A stretch of DNA of 8,813 bases from Candidatus Treponema excrementipullorum (GTDB taxonomy: Bacteria > Spirochaetota > Spirochaetia > Treponematales > Treponemataceae). The notes beneath the pieces are model-generated. The model ran no database searches. It saw only the letters and a list, made by a program, of their open reading frames with translations, and had not been told where the DNA came from. Of the stretch, positions 5,188 through 8,813 are shown in pieces (position 1 is the first letter of the stretch; every line of letters begins with the position of its first letter). Where the stretch lies: assembly GCA_018883625.1 (NCBI GenBank), contig JAHLFV010000049.1:1-8813 (forward strand), in the 5' to 3' direction. A program made the position numbers and the translations under genes.

Positions 5188-6423
5188 ATGAGACTATATG
5201 GTATAGGCAGAGCTTTGGTGGATTTTTTCCCTCAATGGGAAAACCCGTCAGAAAGGCAAACTTTTGAAAACATACTTTTACAGCTGTATTCTCAAAATCA
5301 AGGTAGACCACTTCATATAGAAGAAAGGGACTTTGACCGTATCTTAAAAAGATTTTCAGATACAGGAAACTGCACGTTTTTACAGGAAGTCGGTGGTACC
5401 TGTACCAATATCTTAAAAACCGTCACCCACCTGATTTCCGACACTGCCCATGAAGCAGACGAATCCTCAATCCACACGTTCTTTACCGGTACAGTGGGAG
5501 GCTCTTCTGTACCACCCCGCCCCAACTTCTTGGGAAAACGACCTGATACAGCTGCTATTCCGGAGACCCTATCCGACACCACTACAGAGGCATTATCTAC
5601 CGAAAGAAAAACACTGTATCGGGACCCTTTGGCTTTGTTTTTTCAAAAGGAATTGGGTCTCTACGGTATACAAAGTGTTCTCCGCATGGAACAAGGAAGT
5701 ACCGGACGCTGTCTTGTAGTACCGGCGATAAAGGTCTCAACTCCGGCACCGGCCACAAAGGTCTCAACGCCGGTGCCGGAAAGGGACGCCACACCGACGG
5801 CAACAGCTTGGATTGCCGCCGTCAGTCCCGGAGTGTCACCATCTATTACCCGGGAACAAATCGTGCTACAGGAGTTACAATCGGCAGACTGCTGTGTAAT
5901 AGAAGGAATGCAGTTAGGCAATCCGGCTTTGGACGCACTATTACAAGAAGAAGTGTTACAAAAAGAAAAATATCTGGCTATTGCTTGCGGAACACCTTGG
6001 GGAGCAAAGGCAGCAGCTCACTTTATACAACAGTACTGTATCGGAACAAGAGCTCAAAAGTACAAACTCATGGTCTTTTGTAACGATGCAGAAGGCAGAA
6101 CCATGGAAGAAGCCGGTATAAACTTTTTCCGACTGACGGAAAACCCAATGTGGCTTTTTGTGGTTACCCACGACTGCGGCGGCAGCAGTGTCTACTTTAA
6201 TCGAAGGCACTATTATCAGGAAGCTGTTACCCCGACAAAACAAATAGTGGACTCCACAGGCGCCGGAGATGTTTTTGCCGGCACCTGTTTAGCTTGTTGG
6301 GCACATAACATAGCTACATCAGAACCTTTAACAGCTTCACATATTACCAATGCTTTAAGAGAAGCCTCTTACAAGGCCTCTCTTATTTTACAGTACCCTC
6401 TCTGCCAAACCTCGTTCCTATAA
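5188..6423 (+). CDS. PfkB-family carbohydrate/nucleoside kinase with insertions
   Basis: A 411-residue kinase of the ribokinase/PfkB fold, which phosphorylates a sugar or nucleoside hydroxyl using ATP; the substrate cannot be read from the sequence. The start MRLYGIGRALVDFF is the typical first strand of the family, so the ATG at 5188 is preferred over an in-frame TTG at 5065. Family marks: GGTCTNILK (about 69-77), the nucleotide-proximal CNDAEGRT region (about 298-305), and signature DSTGAGDVFAG (355-365) with catalytic Asp361. Usual length is 300-340. The excess lies in a polar, Thr/Pro-rich insertion at about 105-145 and a repeat-containing insertion at about 180-198 (KVSTPAPAT, KVSTPVPER), where the family normally has a short DGERT hairpin. 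No strong Shine-Dalgarno precedes the ATG, which together with the upstream hairpin suggests low or controlled translation. The end overlaps the convergent DJ-1 family gene by 6 bp. Confidence 0.85.
   Translation: MRLYGIGRALVDFFPQWENPSERQTFENILLQLYSQNQGRPLHIEERDFDRILKRFSDTGNCTFLQEVGGTCTNILKTVTHLISDTAHEADESSIHTFFTGTVGGSSVPPRPNFLGKRPDTAAIPETLSDTTTEALSTERKTLYRDPLALFFQKELGLYGIQSVLRMEQGSTGRCLVVPAIKVSTPAPATKVSTPVPERDATPTATAWIAAVSPGVSPSITREQIVLQELQSADCCVIEGMQLGNPALDALLQEEVLQKEKYLAIACGTPWGAKAAAHFIQQYCIGTRAQKYKLMVFCNDAEGRTMEEAGINFFRLTENPMWLFVVTHDCGGSSVYFNRRHYYQEAVTPTKQIVDSTGAGDVFAGTCLACWAHNIATSEPLTASHITNALREASYKASLILQYPLCQTSFL
5730..5780 (+). repeat. 27-bp-period tandem repeat forming a GC-rich hairpin in the kinase gene
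   Basis: Two 23-bp copies (5730-5752 and 5757-5779) differ at only two positions and repeat every 27 bp, nine codons, giving KVSTPAPAT then KVSTPVPER. The second copy reads CCGGTGCCGG where the first reads CCGGCACCGG. These are reverse complements, so TCCGGCACCGG (5742-5752) pairs perfectly with CCGGTGCCGGA (5770-5780) around a 17-nt loop. Confidence 0.75.
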
Positions 6424-7014
6424 TTTAAGTAAACAGGAAGACACAAGCTGTTCTGCAGCGGCCTTTCCGCACAGATAGTCAACAATGGCTACGGCAAAGT
6501 TTACGGCAGCTCCCGGACCGGCACCGGTAATCAGGTTTCCGTCTACCACACTCCGGTCTCCCGTATAGCGGGTGTTTTCCGTCAAAGTATTCCAGTCGGC
6601 ATCTGCCCACTGAGCAAAGCTATCTTCCATACCGGGGTAACAGGTATATTTTTTGCCTTTAAGCACACCGGTTTTTCCCAATACAACTACGGGAGCTGCA
6701 CAAATGGCGGCTACAAGACCTTTTTTTTCGTTAATCTTTGTAATAGTGTCTATTGCCAGAGGGCAATCTGCTACGTTTTTGGCCCCGGGCATTCCTCCGG
6801 GAATCACCACGGCATCCATATCAAAAGTTCCTTCACCGATTTCCTTAACAGTAACATCTGCAAGGACTGTTACTCCGTGAGCTCCCGTAACAGCCTTATC
6901 GGTATTACAAGACACAGTAGTAACATCCAACCCGGCTCGTCTCATATAATCTACAGGAGTAAGAGCTTCTACTTCTTCAAATCCGTTTGCAAAAAAAACA
7001 CATACTTTCTTCAT
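6418..7014 (-). CDS. DJ-1/PfpI (ThiJ/YajL) family protein
   Basis: A 198-residue cytoplasmic protein of the DJ-1 superfamily, members of which act as glyoxalase or deglycase-type enzymes, chaperones or oxidation sensors. Three marks place it close to human DJ-1 and bacterial YajL. The N-terminal strand is followed by GFEEVEALTPVDYMRRAG, with E16 matching the DJ-1 glutamate that holds the cysteine (E18). IPGGMPGA lies at about 71-78. The nucleophile elbow AAICAAP has Cys105, matching DJ-1 Cys106. A late GAGPGAAVNFAVAIVDYLCG segment also matches. Length is normal and no key residue is missing. The exact reaction cannot be assigned. A weak AAAGGGA ribosome site precedes the ATG. It is divergent from the receiver gene and convergent with the PfkB kinase gene, overlapping its stop by 6 bp. 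Confidence 0.93.
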   Translation of the reverse strand: MKKVCVFFANGFEEVEALTPVDYMRRAGLDVTTVSCNTDKAVTGAHGVTVLADVTVKEIGEGTFDMDAVVIPGGMPGAKNVADCPLAIDTITKINEKKGLVAAICAAPVVVLGKTGVLKGKKYTCYPGMEDSFAQWADADWNTLTENTRYTGDRSVVDGNLITGAGPGAAVNFAVAIVDYLCGKAAAEQLVSSCLLKL

Positions 7015-7043
7015 ATTATATCCCTTTATTTTTAGTTACAGTA

Positions 7044-7073
7044 AGAATACCTATGTTTCCGCAAAAAAAGCAA
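7044..7073 (-). promoter_or_regulatory. Probable promoter of the DJ-1 family gene
   Basis: On the minus strand TTGCTT (7068-7073) and TATTCT (7044-7049) are separated by 18 bp, with the expected start near 7037 and a leader of about 23 nt. Each box has four of six consensus bases. A perfect TTGACA (7083-7088) lies further upstream but has no -10 box at a usable distance. Confidence 0.4.
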
Positions 7074-7079
7074 GTGCTT
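7068..7079. promoter_or_regulatory. Small dyad between divergent promoters
   Basis: AAGCA (7068-7072) and TGCTT (7075-7079) form a 12-bp dyad with a 2-bp centre. It overlaps the proposed -35 of the DJ-1 family gene and lies 3 bp from the proposed -35 of the receiver gene, where a regulator could affect both. It is short enough to be chance. Confidence 0.25.
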
Positions 7080-7081
7080 AC

Positions 7082-7110
7082 TTGTCAATTTTTTTATTTC
7101 TTTGTAAAAT
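7082..7110 (+). promoter_or_regulatory. Promoter of the signalling operon
   Basis: TTGTCA (7082-7087) and TAAAAT (7105-7110) are spaced by exactly 17 bp, each with five of six consensus bases. Transcription should start at about 7116-7118, right at the receiver gene's ATG. Confidence 0.6.
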
Positions 7111-7117
7111 AGAGATC

Positions 7118-7966
7118 ATGAAGAGAGTATTGATGGTGGATCCGGCTCCTATATGCAAGGAATTCATTAAAGATAAGTTGACTGCCGAAAGAATTTCAGT
7201 AGATATTGTTCAGGGGCGACGGGATGCTTTTACAAAATTACTCTCTCTTTTACCTGATTTAGTTATCGTAGACGTTACGGAAGACTTTGAGGAAGCCATC
7301 GATTTCCTGAAGAGGAAACATCAAGATCCCAATGCATACAAAATTCCCACCATTATTTTAGGACCTTCTATCAGTCCTGAAAACCTGTTGATGCTGATGA
7401 AACTAGGGGGCAAAAAGTATTTTGCCCGTCCTTTGGCATTAGATTCTTTTATTGAAACCGTTTCTTCTCTCATTGCAGTTCCCATACCTTTAGACGATAC
7501 TCCTTGTATTATGGATTTTCATAAAAACGGAAATCTGTTGGTACTTGATATTACCGGTGAATTGAATAGAGATAAAATTTTGCTTGCAAAGTATTTTCTG
7601 TCAGATATTATATCCAACTACAGTATTACCACCCCAAAACTTTTGGTACTTATGCCGGCAATGCATTTCAGTTTTATAGACGGAATCAATTTGGAAATGT
7701 TTTTTGACAATTTGATATACGTTCCCCGCATAATAAAAAAAGAATTAAAACTTATCTGTACTGACGTTTTCTTAAAACAATTTATTTCAGGACATGCCGA
7801 ATATGCCGGTATTCAATTGGAGCCCACACTCATAGGTGTTATCAACGCTCTGATAGAAAATGCCAATACAAAGGATCTGTCGGACATGATTACCGAAAAA
7901 ATATTAAGTGCAGATCCCTTACCCCTTCCTTGCAGTTTTGACATACGATTTTCAAAAGATAACTAA
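7118..7966 (+). CDS. Atypical receiver plus STAS-like signalling protein
   Basis: A 282-residue cytoplasmic protein with no membrane segment. Residues 1-120 follow the response-regulator receiver pattern (RVLMVDPAP, DLVIVDVTED, IILGPS, GGKKYFARPL). It keeps the phospho-acceptor Asp52 and Ser84, but the acidic pair is reduced to Asp8-Pro9 and the conserved Lys before the last Pro is Arg104. Phosphorylation may therefore be altered or lost. Residues about 130-250 resemble a STAS (anti-anti-sigma-like) domain: LVLDITGELN, a helix, PKLLVLMPAMHFSFIDGINLE, ELKLICTD, then IQLEPTLIGVINAL. This is fold-pattern recognition and needs a profile search. No DNA-binding domain is present, so output is probably by protein contact. 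The ATG at 7118 is chosen over an in-frame TTG at 7082 because the receiver begins there and the TTG lies in the promoter. The hybrid kinase gene follows after 21 bp, so the two are probably one operon. Confidence 0.7.
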   Translation: MKRVLMVDPAPICKEFIKDKLTAERISVDIVQGRRDAFTKLLSLLPDLVIVDVTEDFEEAIDFLKRKHQDPNAYKIPTIILGPSISPENLLMLMKLGGKKYFARPLALDSFIETVSSLIAVPIPLDDTPCIMDFHKNGNLLVLDITGELNRDKILLAKYFLSDIISNYSITTPKLLVLMPAMHFSFIDGINLEMFFDNLIYVPRIIKKELKLICTDVFLKQFISGHAEYAGIQLEPTLIGVINALIENANTKDLSDMITEKILSADPLPLPCSFDIRFSKDN

Positions 7967-7987
7967 AAGTATAAAAGGATAGTGTGT

Positions 7988-8813
7988 ATGACTCCCAGTA
8001 TCTCTTCGTTAGCGTCTATTTTGCATGAAATTCGTACCCCCATACAAACTGTATTGGGTACCGCCGAATTATTACAAGAAACCTCCTTAAACCCGGAACA
8101 GGAAGAATATGTGCGCCAAATCATGTTTAGCGCCAAGGTACTACACACCCTTTCCAATGATATTTTAGATTTTGAAAAACTCCGTACAAATAAGTTTCAG
8201 ATAGAGAGGATACCTTTTAACTTAATACAGGTGGTAGAACAATCAATCTGCCTGGTAAGCATAGAAGCATACAATAAAGGCTTGGAACTTCTGTGTACTA
8301 TCGACTATAATATTCCCAGAACTGTCTACGGAGATCCTGTTCGAGTACAGCAAGTGTTGCTGAACTTTTTAAAAAATGCCGTTAAGTTTACTCCTTCCGG
8401 GTATATATCTCTTACTGTAACAATGCAAAAACAAGAGGGTAAAGATATATTGGTTTTTCAAGTCAGTGATACGGGAATCGGTATAGCTGATGACAAAAAA
8501 AGTACGATTTTTCAACCTTTTGTACAAGTAATAAATGATATGACCCGGCAGTACGGCGGCAGCGGTTTGGGGTTGAGTATTTGTAGCCAACTGGTAAACC
8601 TTATGGGGGGCTACTGCGGTATCAAAGACAATACACCCAAAGGTACAACGTTTTATTTTTCTCTGCCTTTGGAATCGGCTCCCGGTTCAGCCCATCCGCC
8701 AAAAATCTCTTTACCTACCAATAGCAGAATTCTTGTAGTAGATGACAGTCCCGAATACAGAAAAAATCTCTTGCGCATTTTGGGCTTCATGTGTGATGCG
8801 GAAGTTACACCGG
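7988..8813 (+). CDS. Soluble hybrid histidine kinase (3' end outside window)
   Basis: 275 codons are visible and the frame is open to the window edge. The protein starts almost directly with the dimerisation/phospho-acceptor domain: His13 in the H-box LHEIRTPIQTVLG. The ATPase domain follows, with its N-box FLKNAVKFTPSG (Asn130), G1 DTGIGI (161-166), F-box region QPF (176-178) and G2 GGSGLGLS (190-198). After a short Pro-rich linker (about 230-245) a receiver begins at RILVVDDSPEYRKNLL, with acidic pair Asp252-Asp253; its phospho-acceptor Asp is beyond the window. There is no sensor, PAS, HAMP or membrane segment, so the input signal must come from a partner protein, plausibly the receiver-STAS protein encoded 21 bp upstream, or from unseen C-terminal domains. 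The start is supported by AAAGGAT (7974-7980), 7 nt before the ATG. Confidence 0.93.
   Translation, partial: MTPSISSLASILHEIRTPIQTVLGTAELLQETSLNPEQEEYVRQIMFSAKVLHTLSNDILDFEKLRTNKFQIERIPFNLIQVVEQSICLVSIEAYNKGLELLCTIDYNIPRTVYGDPVRVQQVLLNFLKNAVKFTPSGYISLTVTMQKQEGKDILVFQVSDTGIGIADDKKSTIFQPFVQVINDMTRQYGGSGLGLSICSQLVNLMGGYCGIKDNTPKGTTFYFSLPLESAPGSAHPPKISLPTNSRILVVDDSPEYRKNLLRILGFMCDAEVTP

Noticed and set aside
5313..6243. Several overlapping frames of 68-95 codons on both strands inside the PfkB kinase gene
   Set aside because: They are shadows of the repeat-rich coding region, without ribosome sites or recognisable motifs.
7082..7117. TTG start adding 12 residues to the receiver protein
   Set aside because: The TTG is the -35 box of a well-spaced promoter, and the receiver's first strand begins at the ATG at 7118.
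7963..8590. Minus-strand frames of 64 and 73 codons opposite the histidine kinase
   Set aside because: They lie antisense to a complete HisKA/HATPase signature and have no motif of their own.
8605..8610. G6 run in the histidine kinase gene as a phase-variation tract
   Set aside because: It falls on the conserved Met-Gly-Gly of the ATPase domain, is only six bases long, and needs no special explanation.
1..8813. tRNA, rRNA, CRISPR array or insertion sequence
   Set aside because: I saw no cloverleaf, no regularly spaced repeat array and no transposase or terminal inverted repeats on either strand.

Overview
The window looks like a chromosomal segment of a spirochaete, most probably a Treponema of the host-associated type. 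The evidence is a moderately AT-rich composition, a run of short-signal-peptide exported proteins (MKK starts, a relaxed lipobox, a beta-barrel protein), a treponemal-style acetate kinase with a C-terminal tail, and strong AGGAG ribosome sites. Species cannot be fixed from the sequence alone.

Left part (1-3434, all minus strand). The window opens with the first 14 codons of an exported protein. Upstream of it lie a terminator-like hairpin and then a complete tyrosine recombinase (167-1267). The recombinase start overlaps (ATGA) the end of a 90-codon open frame that has no start codon and is probably the 3' remnant of a truncated gene. A rho-independent terminator (1556-1586) separates this module from a two-gene operon: a small lipoprotein (3033-3434), then a 468-residue outer-membrane beta-barrel protein (1600-3006). 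The operon promoter has a perfect -35 (TTGACA) and a perfect -10 (TATAAT), but they are 20 bp apart and the spacer holds an A6 and a G6 tract. This is the architecture of a phase-variable promoter and is the most interesting signal in the window.

Middle part (3435-6423, plus strand). A near-consensus promoter drives ackA (acetate kinase). After ackA come 230 bases without a gene, holding a dense set of hairpins and three 14-bp tandem repeats. Next is a PfkB-family sugar/nucleoside kinase of 411 residues, enlarged by two insertions relative to its family.

Right part (6418-8813). A DJ-1/PfpI-family gene is convergent with the kinase and overlaps its end by 6 bp. Divergent from it is a two-gene signalling operon: an atypical receiver joined to a STAS-like domain (7118-7966), followed after 21 bp by a soluble hybrid histidine kinase that runs off the window end. 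The receiver gene's best promoter predicts a leaderless or nearly leaderless transcript.

Functionally the window mixes housekeeping energy metabolism (ackA, PfkB kinase), a protective or deglycase-type enzyme, a signalling pair and a surface-protein operon beside a recombinase. No tRNA, rRNA, CRISPR array or insertion sequence was found.
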